DNA of 64,000 nt from Anaerolineales bacterium (GTDB taxonomy: Bacteria; Chloroflexota; Anaerolineae; Anaerolineales; UBA4823). Shown here piece by piece: positions 25,091 through 34,464 of this stretch. Location of the stretch: contig PQAL01000033.1 of the NCBI GenBank assembly GCA_003105035.1, positions 265,613 through 329,612 of the forward strand. Direction: 5' to 3'. The notes below the pieces were generated by a model, which saw only the letters and a program-made list of their open reading frames with translations, did no database searches and had not been told where the DNA came from. Made by a program: the position numbers and the translations under genes. Each line of letters opens with the position of its first letter. The stretch's first letter is position 1.

Positions 25091-25117
25091 GAATACCCGA
25101 TATATTGAATCGGATCT

Positions 25118-26995
25118 TTATGGTTTTATTGTGATTCTCTCCACCGATTTTTTCTCACCTGGCCAATAGAGCAGGCGCTGGCTGGAGCGCTTTATTTCGT
25201 AGCGTCCATCACTCACCCGTACACTGTAACCGTGCGGGTATTGATAATTAGGCACGAAGATTTCGGTGGGGGCGGTGATCTGGGGATCAGGCCGGAAGGC
25301 CATATGGAAAACACGCCTGCGTGGGTTGAAACCTGAACTTATTAGCTTTCCCGCCGTGGCAACTGGATAGGGGCGTACCACGGCTTGTAAGGCACGACCG
25401 CCTGAGTTGATATCCCGCGGGTTACTGCGTTGGTCTGGGCTGTAGATCGACAGGTCTTCGTCGTTCCACTGGTCACCATGCAGGTTGGTATTATCGGGGG
25501 AGTAATTCCACAGGCTGTAATTGAGCAGGTTATCTTCCACCGCTTGCATGCTGCGTTGGAGAGCCTTCAGCTGGATGCTGAAGTCACCCGTCTGATAGGC
25601 GTGTTTCTCGTGCAGGTCGTAAGGGATGCCAAATTCACCCAAAACGAATGGCACGCCGCTCAGGCGTCCCTCAGCCTGCTGCTTGAGCGTGGCAAGCTGT
25701 GAACGATATGATCGGCGGATGCCTGGCGGTGTAAAAACTGCCCGCCGGCTCAGGCTGTTGACTCCAATCCAGGGGGTGTACTCCTTTTTTACCAGCACGA
25801 AGGCATCGTACCAATGCGGCGCGTAGACCACCTCCGTGGCTTCCTGGGCATCCATGACATACGGCGGCTGGTCCGGTTCGGTCTCGATGAAAATCAAAGC
25901 ACCAGGGTGTACATCATGAATAGCTGCAGTGAATCGGCGGTTAAATGGCCGGTAGTAATCCTCCGCAAAGCTGACTGATTTGCCATTTACCTGGGCGAAG
26001 TAGTCAGGTCGCAGCAGGTGAGGCTCACCTGCTGCATCAAAGTCCCATACACCGTGTTGTTTCCAGATACAGTCGTATCCCGGAAGCCAGGCATGCGAGC
26101 CGAATTCGTTCAGGCGGCGCGTTCCTGTTTTCTTCAGGCTGGCCAGGCCGATCGACCAGACATCAACCTCTTGCGAGATGCCTGCAGCTAGAAGCATCGA
26201 TTGGTAGGGAGTCGGAGATAGGTCAAGCGAAACCGATCCATCGAGCGAATTGAGGTCCTTCCAACCAATGAAGCCACTGGATGGCTCGTTCAAGCTATCG
26301 TAGCCAAGCACATTAGGCTGGTCTTTCACGCGCACAGCCACCTGGCTGATTGCATCGATGTAATGGCGTTGCAGGTACTCCTGTGCGGGCTCACCTTCGA
26401 TCATGGTCTGGGGAGCAAAGTCATTCCCGGCGAAGAAGAGGGTGAACATGGTGGCGCAGGCGAGCTTTGATGTATTGGTATGCCAGGCCATGCGTGGGTA
26501 GGGCGAGGGATGGGTGGCGTGCACCAGCGCTGCGCCTGTTTCGGTGAAGTGGGTGATATCCAACCCCACGGCTTCGAGTGTCCAGCCTGGTGCGCCATCA
26601 CCGCCCGAGAACCGGCTCCACACATCTTGGTGAGGGTCAATGAACAGGTAAAAACCGTATTGAGCGGCTTTTCTGACTACTTCAACCAGGTAGTCAAGGT
26701 AAGCGGAATCGTATATCCCTGGCCCCGCATGCTCGATGCCTTCCCAGGTGACCACCAGGCGTAGGAAATTAAAACCCCATTCACGCAAGCGTTCCAGGTG
26801 TTCATCTGCATGGGCTATAGGGAATGGACGGCCGATAAAAGACACCTGGCGATGATCAAAAAAACCTTCTTGAGTGTATGTAGCCCCAGGAGGCGTATAG
26901 GGCACTTTGCTGCTGCCTGCCAGGTTGACACCGCGCAGCATGACCTGGCGTCCGAAGTCATCATTAAAATCCGTCTTATTTACGAAGATACCCAT
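25118..26995 (-). CDS. GH5 glycosidase resembling fungal glucosylceramidase/steryl-beta-glucosidase (GH5_12-like)
   Basis: A 625-residue protein with no signal peptide. The barrel begins with LRGVNLAGSSKVPYTPPG and includes SFIGRPFPIAHADEHL, TWEGIEHAGPG and FIDPHQDVWSRFSGGDGAP, which recall the fungal EGCrP/steryl-glucosidase group of GH5. Acid/base Glu237 is in SLNEPSSG and nucleophile Glu454 in VLGEFGIP. A C-terminal beta domain (about 540-625) follows. The start at 26995 has GGAG 5 nt upstream; the ATG at 27040 does not. It probably removes beta-glucose from a glycolipid or steryl glucoside inside the cell. Substrate is inferred from motif similarity only. Transcribed alone. Confidence 0.82.
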   Translation of the reverse strand: MGIFVNKTDFNDDFGRQVMLRGVNLAGSSKVPYTPPGATYTQEGFFDHRQVSFIGRPFPIAHADEHLERLREWGFNFLRLVVTWEGIEHAGPGIYDSAYLDYLVEVVRKAAQYGFYLFIDPHQDVWSRFSGGDGAPGWTLEAVGLDITHFTETGAALVHATHPSPYPRMAWHTNTSKLACATMFTLFFAGNDFAPQTMIEGEPAQEYLQRHYIDAISQVAVRVKDQPNVLGYDSLNEPSSGFIGWKDLNSLDGSVSLDLSPTPYQSMLLAAGISQEVDVWSIGLASLKKTGTRRLNEFGSHAWLPGYDCIWKQHGVWDFDAAGEPHLLRPDYFAQVNGKSVSFAEDYYRPFNRRFTAAIHDVHPGALIFIETEPDQPPYVMDAQEATEVVYAPHWYDAFVLVKKEYTPWIGVNSLSRRAVFTPPGIRRSYRSQLATLKQQAEGRLSGVPFVLGEFGIPYDLHEKHAYQTGDFSIQLKALQRSMQAVEDNLLNYSLWNYSPDNTNLHGDQWNDEDLSIYSPDQRSNPRDINSGGRALQAVVRPYPVATAGKLISSGFNPRRRVFHMAFRPDPQITAPTEIFVPNYQYPHGYSVRVSDGRYEIKRSSQRLLYWPGEKKSVERITIKP

Positions 26996-27203
26996 AGCTG
27001 CTCCGGTCATCTTGATGAGAAGACTAAACCAGCCACACATCCTGGCAAGGTCAGTCTTTCCATCTCTTGATTGATTCAGTTGACATTTACTCGAGGAGAT
27101 TATATACGAAGTTTTATTCTACATGGCGGATACAGGCGCGAAGACCTACCCCGAATACACGGAATTCTGCTGGGCAATAATGGAACTACTCAAGTTGTAT
27201 CGG

Positions 27204-27578
27204 TTACGCTGGCTCGCGGATGAATAAGTGGGCGATGAACGATACCAGGCTGACAATGACCGATCCCCAAAATGCGCCCCATGGAACCTGGACAACCAGG
27301 CCAATTCCCAACAGGCTGCATATCCATGATGAAAACCACAACAAGAACGCGTTGATTACCAGCATGAATAAACCTAAAGTCAGGACGATGAACGCACAGG
27401 AGAGCAACTTCAGGATAGGCCGGATAAAGATATTCACCAAGCCCAACACTATCGCCATAACCGCAAAGGCCAGGTAAGCTGATGTACCTTCGATAGACAT
27501 CAAGCCACGCGGGGCCAGTACCAGATAAGCTATAACCAGACCGATGACCGTGATTACCCAATGAATTAAGAATCTCAT
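27204..27578 (-). CDS. Phage holin family IV / YvlD-like membrane protein
   Basis: A 124-residue protein made of four hydrophobic helices, with the pattern of PF04020 (Phage_holin_4_2, YvlD): MRFLIHWVITVIGL, LAFAVMAIVLGLVNIFIRPILK and LTLGLFMLVINAFLLW. ATG 27578 follows AAAGGA and is chosen over an earlier in-frame ATG at 27668, whose extension is not hydrophobic or family-like. These proteins sit in the cytoplasmic membrane. Their function is unclear and the holin name is historical; no phage genes are near. Confidence 0.85.
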   Translation of the reverse strand: MRFLIHWVITVIGLVIAYLVLAPRGLMSIEGTSAYLAFAVMAIVLGLVNIFIRPILKLLSCAFIVLTLGLFMLVINAFLLWFSSWICSLLGIGLVVQVPWGAFWGSVIVSLVSFIAHLFIREPA

Positions 27579-27799
27579 GATTATTATCCTTTCCCCGTCT
27601 TGTTCCATCCATGAACCCAGGATGGGTTTGCATATATGGTACTTGTGGGCAAGGGTTCTGTCAATCATTGGAAAATTATAGATTTATTAATGGTAAGGCG
27701 ATGTTCGCTGTGATACATGGTCTACAGGATATTATGTATAATCAAATTGCAATCACCGCCAAGCAATGCGCAAGGTGATTGTCATGGAGGAAAGCTAGC

Positions 27800-28540
27800 A
27801 TGGCATCTGAACGCGATCCTGAAGGCAATGAGCTGAGCCAACTGATAAATGCGTATCCGATTTCTGGCAAGAAAGCCCTTGAAATCGGTTGCGGAGATGG
27901 GAAGTTAACCTGCCAGTATTCAAACTTGCCAGACCACCTCATCGGAATTGATCCATGTATGGCTGACTTGCAGGCAGCGCAGAATAAAAGATCACCAGGC
28001 AAGCTGTATTTAGTCCAGGCTAAGGGCGAAGAGTTACCGTTTAGCAACCGCGTATTCGACCTGGTAATCTTCGCTTCATCGCTTTGATGAATTGAACCAC
28101 AGGGCATGGTGCATGCCCTACAAGAATCCTGGCGAGTGTTGACACCTCATGGCAGCATGGTTGACGTGCGCCCCTTATGCGTCGATGTGCCCCTGGAAGT
28201 GGTTTTTGCGCAGAAGAGCCAATCTGCCGGAATGGTGGATCTTAGCCCGGATATCGGTCGCGACATTGCTGCTGATAAAGCATTGGCAACAGCATTCGCA
28301 ACACAGCTCTTCCTCGAAACAAGTCTTGAATTTTTCGATTTTAGTTTTTACTGGCATTCTGTCGAGGAAATGAAGGCAGACCTCGATGAAAATTGGAAGG
28401 ATGAGACAAAAATATCTGAAGATGTATGGCAGAGCGCGGATGAGTTGTTGGCTGAGCATTCCCCAGGTGCTAAACTCCGACTTGCAGTACAGATGAAATT
28501 AGGGTTGTATAAAAAGCTTATTATTTTATCAAACGACTGA
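27800..28540 (+). pseudogene. SAM-dependent methyltransferase interrupted by two adjacent in-frame TGA codons
   Basis: A single frame from ATG 27800 (GGAGG upstream) to TGA 28540 spans 247 codons and is broken only by TGA TGA at 28085-28090. Before the break are motif I ALEIGCGDGKLT, the acidic GIDPCM and GEELPF..FDLVIFASSL. After it comes IEPQGMVHALQESWRVLTPHGSMVDVRP, the normal next part of a class I methyltransferase. The break falls where relatives have a residue pair after SSL, often His-His. With both TGA read as Trp the protein would be intact, but TGA is an ordinary stop elsewhere in this window. Decay, or an assembly error, is most likely. The C-terminal 110 residues are helical. Confidence 0.75.
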
Positions 28541-28686
28541 TAAAGAATTTAGTCGCTGGGGCTTATTTACTTCGACCAGCAATTGAAGTGAAGGAAATAT
28601 ATAACAAGTCATGCTAAAATAACGTTAGCGATGGGGTTTTTCTTAAAACGAGGAGGGGAAGGATAACCTCAATACTGAAAGTATCA

Positions 28687-31600
28687 TTGCTTGGGGAGTT
28701 CCACATTAAATACGGCGAGACATCGCTGCATGATGTCAATACCCCGCGACTCCAATCACTGCTGGCATATTTACTCCTGCGCCGGGGGATTTCCCAATCA
28801 CGGGCACACCTTGCCTACATCTTCTGGCCAGACACCACCGAAGCCCAAGCTCGTACGAATTTACGGAACTTGCTTCATCAATTACGGAAGGTCTTACCTG
28901 ATGCAGATATTTACCTGGGAGCGGACGCTCAAAGCTTGACCTGGCGGGAGGATGCTCCATTTACTGTAGACGTTGCAGACTTCCAGGCTGCCATAAGCGT
29001 AGCTGATAAGGCAAGTAAGTTGGGCGACATCCGCGCTTCACGCCTGGAATACGAAAAAGCCACAGCACTCTACCACGGCGACCTGCTACCAAGCTGTTAT
29101 GACGACTGGATCATCCCGCAGAGGGAAGGGCTGCGACAGGCGTTCCTGAACGCGCTGGATGAGCTGGTGCGCCTGCTCGAAGACCAGCGTGACTACCCGG
29201 CAGCGATCGAGAGCGCTCAGCGAATTTTGCGTGCTGATCCGCTGCATGAGGCCACTTACCGGCATCTGATCCGCCTGCATGCCCTCAATAATGATCGCGC
29301 CAGTGCCCTGCGCGCATACCATACCTGTGCTTCGATCTTGAAGCATGAGCTGGACGTCGAGCCCAGCGCAGCAACGAAGGAATTGTATGAGCAGCTACTA
29401 GGAGAGAAAATTACTCCCCGACTTTTGGTGCCAATTACAAGGGGTTATTTGCCCATGGTTGGACGTGATGCTGAATGGCTGCAGCTACTCCAGGCATGGA
29501 AAGCGGCTGCACAAAGTGCCGGCCAACGCCTAATGCTGATCTCTGGCGTGGCGGGGATTGGTAAAACTCGATTAGTGGAAGAACTACTCCAGTGGGCTAA
29601 CCGACAGGGAATAACCACTGCCAATACCCGCTGTTATGCTGCAGAAGGTTCATTAGCCTATGGGCCAGTGATTGCATGGCTACGCAGCCATCCCTTAGAA
29701 ATTCTTGACGATTCCTGGCTTTCAGAAATTTCCCGCCTTCTCCCTGAGGTATTGATCCCGCGACCAGACCTCCGGTCGCCCGCCCCTTTGACCGATGCCT
29801 GGCAGCGACAACAACTGTTTGAGGCGCTAGCGCGGGCTGTAATTGGATTGAGGCAGCCCTTCCTGTTGATTATCGATGACCTGCAATGGTGCGACCGTGA
29901 CACTTTTGAATGGCTGCATTTCTTGCTGCGCTATGATCGAGAGGCGCGTTTTCTGGTAGTGGGTACGTATCGGCCAGAAGAAATCACCACTGAACACCCA
30001 CTAACATCTTTGCTCTATTCACTGAGGAAGGATGAACAGGTTATCGAGCTGGAGCTGCAACCCCTGGATATGGATGCCACCATTAGCCTGGTGCGGCAGG
30101 CGGCAGGCACCGAAATAAATGTCGACCAGGCCCTAAAGTTGTTTGCTGAAACCGAAGGTAATCCTTTGTTTGTAGTCGAAACAGTCCGGGCAGGCATGAG
30201 CGATCCTCAACAGATGATAAGGGCAACCAGCATTGGAAAACCTGAACAACCAACATCGCCCGACGGTATAAGCCTTCCCCCCAAGGTGCAATCCGTGTTA
30301 ATGACCCGCCTGGCGCAGCTTTCCACGCCTGCCCGAGAGCTTGCTGGACTGGCTGCCACCATTGGGCGAGAGTTCAGTTTTCCTTTATTGGCTGAGGCCA
30401 GTAACCGAGGCGAGGATACGCTAGTCCGCGAGCTAGATGAATTGTGGCAACGCAGGATTATCCGGGAGCATGGAGCTGATGGGTACGACTTCAGCCATGA
30501 TAAGCTCCGGGAGGTAGCCTATCATAATTCCAGCATCGCCCGGCGAAGACTACTGCACCAGCAGGTTGGCAGGGCTTTGGAAACCTTGCATGCGGCCGAC
30601 TTGGGATCATTCAGTCACCAGATCGCAGCTCACTATGAACAGGCGGGCTTGCCAGACCTGGCAGCACCTTTCTACCTGCGTTCTGCCCAGGTGGCGCGGC
30701 AGGTCTTTGCTAATGATGAAGCCGTATCATTATTAAAACGAGGTATCACGCTTATCGAAGGCATCCAACAAAAAGAGGCTGACCATCCATCAAAGCTGGC
30801 ATTACAATTGTGGGAAGAGTTAGGTGATATCCACGAAATGCGGGCTGAGCATACGGAAGCAAAATATACCTATGCAGAAGCGCTAAAAAACGTGGCTGTG
30901 CCAGATCGAACAGACAGAGCCAGGCTGCACCGTAAGGTGGGCATTGCTTTGCGTGAAGAACGGCAATATGCTGAAGCACTATCAGCCTGTAATCAGGCCG
31001 AAGCCGAGTTAGGCATGCAAGCCGAGCGAGAACAAGCAGATTGGTGGAGAGAATGGACAGAAGTACAGGTGGAAAGGATTTGGGCATATTACTGGCTGGC
31101 CCATTGGCCCGAAATGGAGCTGCTGGTCGATAAAACCCAACCGGTTGTCCAGGAGCTTGGAGGTGCCAGGTTAAAGGCCAGGTTCTTGATGGCGACCTGC
31201 CTGATGCACCTGAGACGGGAAAGGTATGTTGTATCGGATGCAATGCTCGATGATGCGGTTGAAGCAGTGGCAGCCAGCCGTGAATGGGGTGACTTGAAAA
31301 CGCGCATCGAATGCCGATTTGAGTTGGGGTTTCTACACTTATGGCGGCGAGAGCTGGATGAAGCTGAAGAAAATCTGCAGGCTGCCCTGGAGTTGATTGA
31401 GATTTCTGGCTTTGTCCCCATGCGTGTTCTCAGCCTGACTTACTTGACGGTGGTGAATCGATTTCGGGGAAAAGTGGATGAAACCTCTGACTTAGCGATA
31501 CGCGCCCAGATTGGTGCTGAAACTGCGCATATGCCTGATTACATCGCTGCAGCAAAGGGAAACCTGGCCTGGGTCGCCTGGCGCAAGCAGGACCTGGATC

Positions 31601-31896
31601 TGGCCAGGGAATTATGCCTGGATGCCGTCCAGGTTTGGCAGCAGTCACCCATGCAGTACCCATTTCAGTGGCAAGCACTGTGGACATTGATCGGAGTAAC
31701 CAGCGAACTTGGTAATTGGGACGAAGCCTGGTTCTACGTGAGTAAGCTGATTGAACCGACCCAACAATTATTACCAGAAGAGATAAATATGTCGTTGGAA
31801 GCAACAATAGAAGCAAAAACGCAGGGGAATGAAATTTTAGCTCGGTCTCACCTTGAGTGTACCATCACAGCTGCTCGCCAGCGGGGTTACTTGTAA
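28687..31896 (+). CDS. BTAD/AAA ATPase/TPR transcriptional regulator (SARP-like)
   Basis: A 1069-residue regulator. The N-terminal OmpR-like winged helix and BTAD domain fill about 1-235 (LAYIFWPDTTEAQARTNLR; HEATYRHLIRLHALNND). An AAA/NACHT-type ATPase follows, with Walker A GVAGIGKTR (about 287) and Walker B LLIIDDLQWCD. The last 450 residues are TPR-like helices. There is no C-terminal LuxR domain. The formal start TTG 28687 lacks a Shine-Dalgarno and cuts into the first beta strand. The frame is open upstream and AGGAGG (28651-28656) stands 6 nt before an ATA at 28663, which would add eight residues. Probably an ATP-dependent activator responding to a signal. Targets may be the downstream genes. 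Confidence 0.85.
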   Translation: MLGEFHIKYGETSLHDVNTPRLQSLLAYLLLRRGISQSRAHLAYIFWPDTTEAQARTNLRNLLHQLRKVLPDADIYLGADAQSLTWREDAPFTVDVADFQAAISVADKASKLGDIRASRLEYEKATALYHGDLLPSCYDDWIIPQREGLRQAFLNALDELVRLLEDQRDYPAAIESAQRILRADPLHEATYRHLIRLHALNNDRASALRAYHTCASILKHELDVEPSAATKELYEQLLGEKITPRLLVPITRGYLPMVGRDAEWLQLLQAWKAAAQSAGQRLMLISGVAGIGKTRLVEELLQWANRQGITTANTRCYAAEGSLAYGPVIAWLRSHPLEILDDSWLSEISRLLPEVLIPRPDLRSPAPLTDAWQRQQLFEALARAVIGLRQPFLLIIDDLQWCDRDTFEWLHFLLRYDREARFLVVGTYRPEEITTEHPLTSLLYSLRKDEQVIELELQPLDMDATISLVRQAAGTEINVDQALKLFAETEGNPLFVVETVRAGMSDPQQMIRATSIGKPEQPTSPDGISLPPKVQSVLMTRLAQLSTPARELAGLAATIGREFSFPLLAEASNRGEDTLVRELDELWQRRIIREHGADGYDFSHDKLREVAYHNSSIARRRLLHQQVGRALETLHAADLGSFSHQIAAHYEQAGLPDLAAPFYLRSAQVARQVFANDEAVSLLKRGITLIEGIQQKEADHPSKLALQLWEELGDIHEMRAEHTEAKYTYAEALKNVAVPDRTDRARLHRKVGIALREERQYAEALSACNQAEAELGMQAEREQADWWREWTEVQVERIWAYYWLAHWPEMELLVDKTQPVVQELGGARLKARFLMATCLMHLRRERYVVSDAMLDDAVEAVAASREWGDLKTRIECRFELGFLHLWRRELDEAEENLQAALELIEISGFVPMRVLSLTYLTVVNRFRGKVDETSDLAIRAQIGAETAHMPDYIAAAKGNLAWVAWRKQDLDLARELCLDAVQVWQQSPMQYPFQWQALWTLIGVTSELGNWDEAWFYVSKLIEPTQQLLPEEINMSLEATIEAKTQGNEILARSHLECTITAARQRGYL

Positions 31897-32104
31897 TTTT
31901 TTCAATCATTCTTTCTATATAGCAATAAATTAATAACCCAAAAAGATCAAGCTCGCATTATTTCGCGGGCGCGTATGTGATTAAGCTTCAGAAATCCCAA
32001 ATAAACGCTGTATCAAACGTTTTTCAAACGCTGAAATTGCTATGATGAGTTTAGATCATGGAGAGAACCAAACAGTAAGCAAACAAAAAACAGTGGAGGA
32101 AGTA

Positions 32105-32548
32105 ATGAAAATTCGGATTACGCTCATCGCATTATTTATCGCTGGTTGCATATTTCTAGCGTTTCCCAAAAGTGCAGCAGCCACACCCCCAGACACATTA
32201 ACCATCGATGTAGATATGTGGGTAACAGGTGAAAATTCTGCAGCAGGTACATTCACCATAAGTGGCGTGGTAGCTGATTCGGGTGTTGCAACCGAGACAT
32301 TTTTCATGGCAGACGATACCAGCCATGGAGTAAAAACACTGGTCAGTGCTCAGGGCACAATCACCATCAAGTACCAGGTGCAGCTGACCTGGACACCGGA
32401 TATGGGCATCGCTCAGGGGAGATACACGATCATCAACGGAACAGGTGCATACGCGCGGCTGCATGGGGTTGGGACGACCTACGCTACCCTCGATTTAAGC
32501 ACTGGCCACTTGCTGGCAAACTACACCGGTACTGCCCATTTCGATTAG
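32105..32548 (+). CDS. Secreted small beta-barrel protein, allene-oxide-cyclase-barrel-like
   Basis: A 147-residue exported protein. A signal peptide with a hydrophobic core (ALFIAGCIFLAF) is probably cleaved after SAAA (about 25). The mature part alternates polar and apolar residues and ends with a GRYTIINGTGAYARLHGVGT segment, like the repeating G-x-Y-x-I-x-x-G-T-G-x-Y-x-x-L-x-G of allene oxide cyclase barrel or dirigent-type proteins. GGAGG stands before the ATG at 32105. Assignment to the AOC-barrel group is by motif appearance; function unknown. It lies between the BTAD regulator and an NmrA-like gene. Confidence 0.65.
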   Translation: MKIRITLIALFIAGCIFLAFPKSAAATPPDTLTIDVDMWVTGENSAAGTFTISGVVADSGVATETFFMADDTSHGVKTLVSAQGTITIKYQVQLTWTPDMGIAQGRYTIINGTGAYARLHGVGTTYATLDLSTGHLLANYTGTAHFD

Positions 32549-32586
32549 GGTGGTGTAGGCGAGCACCGAAAGACGGTTTGGCTTTA

Positions 32587-32613
32587 TGGAGAGGGAGCCG
32601 GTCTCCCTCTCCA
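32587..32613 (+). other. Perfect 11-bp hairpin after the secreted barrel protein, no U-tract
   Basis: TGGAGAGGGAG (32587-32597) pairs perfectly with 32603-32613, with a 5-nt loop CCGGT. No U residues follow. Located 39 nt after the stop and 130 nt before the NmrA-like gene. Confidence 0.7.
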
Positions 32614-32742
32614 GTGATGGCCAAAGGTGATTAAAACCAATAGATAGCAAGCCGGAAGCCCGCCAGGGTTCCTAAAGTCACACACATTTTGATTGAAATC
32701 GGAACCGGGGCATTGAAAAGAGTGAATGTTAAGGAGAAAGCC

Positions 32743-33645
32743 ATGATACTCGTCGTTGGAGCAACAGGCATATTGGGAGGCATGATCACCAGGCAACTGC
32801 TTAGGGAAGGTAAGGAAGTTCGTATCCTGGTGCGGAAGAATTCACCCTCTGAACAGCTGGCCCTACAGGGAATGGCAACCACCGCAAAATCGTTGATTGA
32901 GGCAGGCGCTGAACCAATATATGGTGATATGAAGGAGCCTGCCACACTAGCCATCGCATGCAGGGGCATCGAGACGGTCATCACCACAGCCAATTCAGCG
33001 ATGCGCGGTGGGGATGACACTGTGGATAGTGTCGACCGTAAGGGTAACCGAAACCTCATTGAAGCCGCTGAGGTAGCTGGTTTGGAACAGTTTATTTTCA
33101 TCTCATTCTTTGGGGCTAGCCCCGATAACCCGCTGCCGCTATTACAGGCAAAAGCAGAGACGGAGCAGAGGCTGATGCAAAGCAAGATGAATTTCACCAT
33201 TCTCAGCCCCAATTTCTTCATCGAAAGCTGGGCAGGGATGGTGGTGGGAATCCCGCTTCAAGCCAGGCAGCCCATCACATTAGTAGGGCAGGGCACGCGT
33301 TTACACTCGTTGATTTCTATGAAAGATGTTGCTGCATTTGCAGTAGCTGTGGTTGGAAATTCCTCAGCGATAAACCAAAAAATGATCCTTGGCGGGCCGG
33401 AGCCTCTGACCTGGCAAGGCATTGTTGGAGCATTTGGGAAGGTGTTGGGAAGTGAATTGCCTGTCCAGTACGTTGCACCGGGCACACCCATGCCTGGACT
33501 ACCTGAGATGGTCCCCGCGGTCCTGGCTGGCATGGAAACATATGATTCACCCATCCCGATGGAGCAGACTGCCCTCAATTATGGTGTGAAAATGACCCCA
33601 TTAATTACCACGATCCAGGCGATGCTCAATATTCCAGCAGCTTAG
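32743..33645 (+). CDS. NmrA-like NAD(P)H-binding protein (atypical SDR)
   Basis: A 300-residue Rossmann-fold protein beginning with LVVGATGILGGMITRQLL. The G-x-x-G-x-x-G motif, at residues 6-12, binds NAD(P). The segment FIFISFFGASPDNPLPLLQAKAETEQ is typical of NmrA/TMR-type atypical SDRs, in which the Tyr-x-x-x-Lys pair is lost; only the Lys is seen here. Such proteins act as redox sensors or NADPH-dependent reductases. ATG 32743 has AAGGAG 6 nt upstream; upstream extension is not protein-like. A 15-nt gap leads to a small conserved gene. Confidence 0.87.
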   Translation: MILVVGATGILGGMITRQLLREGKEVRILVRKNSPSEQLALQGMATTAKSLIEAGAEPIYGDMKEPATLAIACRGIETVITTANSAMRGGDDTVDSVDRKGNRNLIEAAEVAGLEQFIFISFFGASPDNPLPLLQAKAETEQRLMQSKMNFTILSPNFFIESWAGMVVGIPLQARQPITLVGQGTRLHSLISMKDVAAFAVAVVGNSSAINQKMILGGPEPLTWQGIVGAFGKVLGSELPVQYVAPGTPMPGLPEMVPAVLAGMETYDSPIPMEQTALNYGVKMTPLITTIQAMLNIPAA

Positions 33646-33660
33646 TGAGGGATTGACAGG

Positions 33661-33873
33661 ATGACCGATAAAGAGGAAACAAGCCAGCCATCACAGTTAT
33701 TCACCCTGCGTATGTGGCTGGAAGACCTGGGTGAAGGTCAGATGGATTGGCGAGGGAAAGTCCAGCACATCGGTAGTGGCGAGGTCCGCTATTTTCGGAG
33801 CTGGCAGATGCTCCGGGACTTTGTTGAAGATAAGCTGTTCTCGCCTGGCCATGAACCAGGCAACACGAGGTAA
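33661..33873 (+). CDS. Small conserved hypothetical protein
   Basis: A 70-residue soluble protein with a FTLRMWLEDLGEGQMDWRGK segment and HIGSGEVRYFRSWQMLRDF. This pattern (R-x-W, W-R-G-x-V-Q-H, S-G-E-x-R-Y-F-R, L-x-x-F) looks conserved in short proteins of unknown function, some found near regulators. No known catalytic motif. GAGGG is present upstream but spacing is long. It is 15 nt from the NmrA-like gene and probably co-transcribed. Confidence 0.6.
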   Translation: MTDKEETSQPSQLFTLRMWLEDLGEGQMDWRGKVQHIGSGEVRYFRSWQMLRDFVEDKLFSPGHEPGNTR

Positions 33874-33981
33874 GAAGGGATGTATAGATTTACTCAACCA
33901 GGCTCAAGGGCATCTCTTGGTTTTAGAGGAAAAATATTTTGGTAGATTTTTATCCATTGGCATTTAAATAAGGAGGAAAAA

Positions 33982-34464
33982 ATGACAATTAATTGGTTAT
34001 CACTTGTTATTGGGGTAGTGATCGGTTTATTGATCATGGGGGCGCTTGTCTGGCTCATGATGCCTTCAATGATGCTGGTCAGGCACAAGACGGGGCAGGG
34101 GTATGGCGATGTCCTCGCCAAATTGAACGAAATTCTGTCGAAGAAAGGAGACTGGAAAGTAGTGCACACCAACGATTACCAGCAAACCACAGCAAATTTT
34201 GCTGCACTTGAGAAGGTGTGTAGTGTGAATGTATGCAACCTTCGTTATGCTGCTAGAATTTTAGATGAGGATGGTAACCGAGGTGTCACCGCGTTCATGC
34301 CCCTGTCTCTCGGAGTATATGAAGATAAACATGGGAAAGTCTACATTTCACAGCTCAATGTTGGCTTGCTGGGCATGATGTTTGGCGGGACGATCGCAAA
34401 AGTCATGAAAATGGCAGGTAAAGATATCAACGAGGTGGTTGGTTCAATTATTGCCCTTAAGTAA
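33982..34464 (+). CDS. Membrane-anchored DUF302 family protein
   Basis: A 160-residue protein with one N-terminal membrane helix (WLSLVIGVVIGLLIMGALVWL) followed by a DUF302-like domain: an AKLNEILSKKGDWKV helix, Cys-containing KVCSVNVCN, and FMPLSLGVYEDKHGKVYISQLN. DUF302 proteins are of unclear function, some linked to heme or metal stress. The domain faces one side of the membrane; with two Lys/Arg after the helix (MLVRHK) it is probably cytoplasmic. AAGGAGG precedes the ATG with good spacing. Confidence 0.8.
   Translation: MTINWLSLVIGVVIGLLIMGALVWLMMPSMMLVRHKTGQGYGDVLAKLNEILSKKGDWKVVHTNDYQQTTANFAALEKVCSVNVCNLRYAARILDEDGNRGVTAFMPLSLGVYEDKHGKVYISQLNVGLLGMMFGGTIAKVMKMAGKDINEVVGSIIALK

Noticed and set aside
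27204-27578. Holin annotation as a sign of prophage
   Set aside because: YvlD-like proteins are common chromosomal proteins; no phage structural, lysis or integrase genes are near.
27800-28540. Idea that TGA codes for Trp in this organism
   Set aside because: Many intact genes here end with TGA (for example Nramp, the 184-residue protein, the response-regulator kinase), so a global reassignment is excluded.
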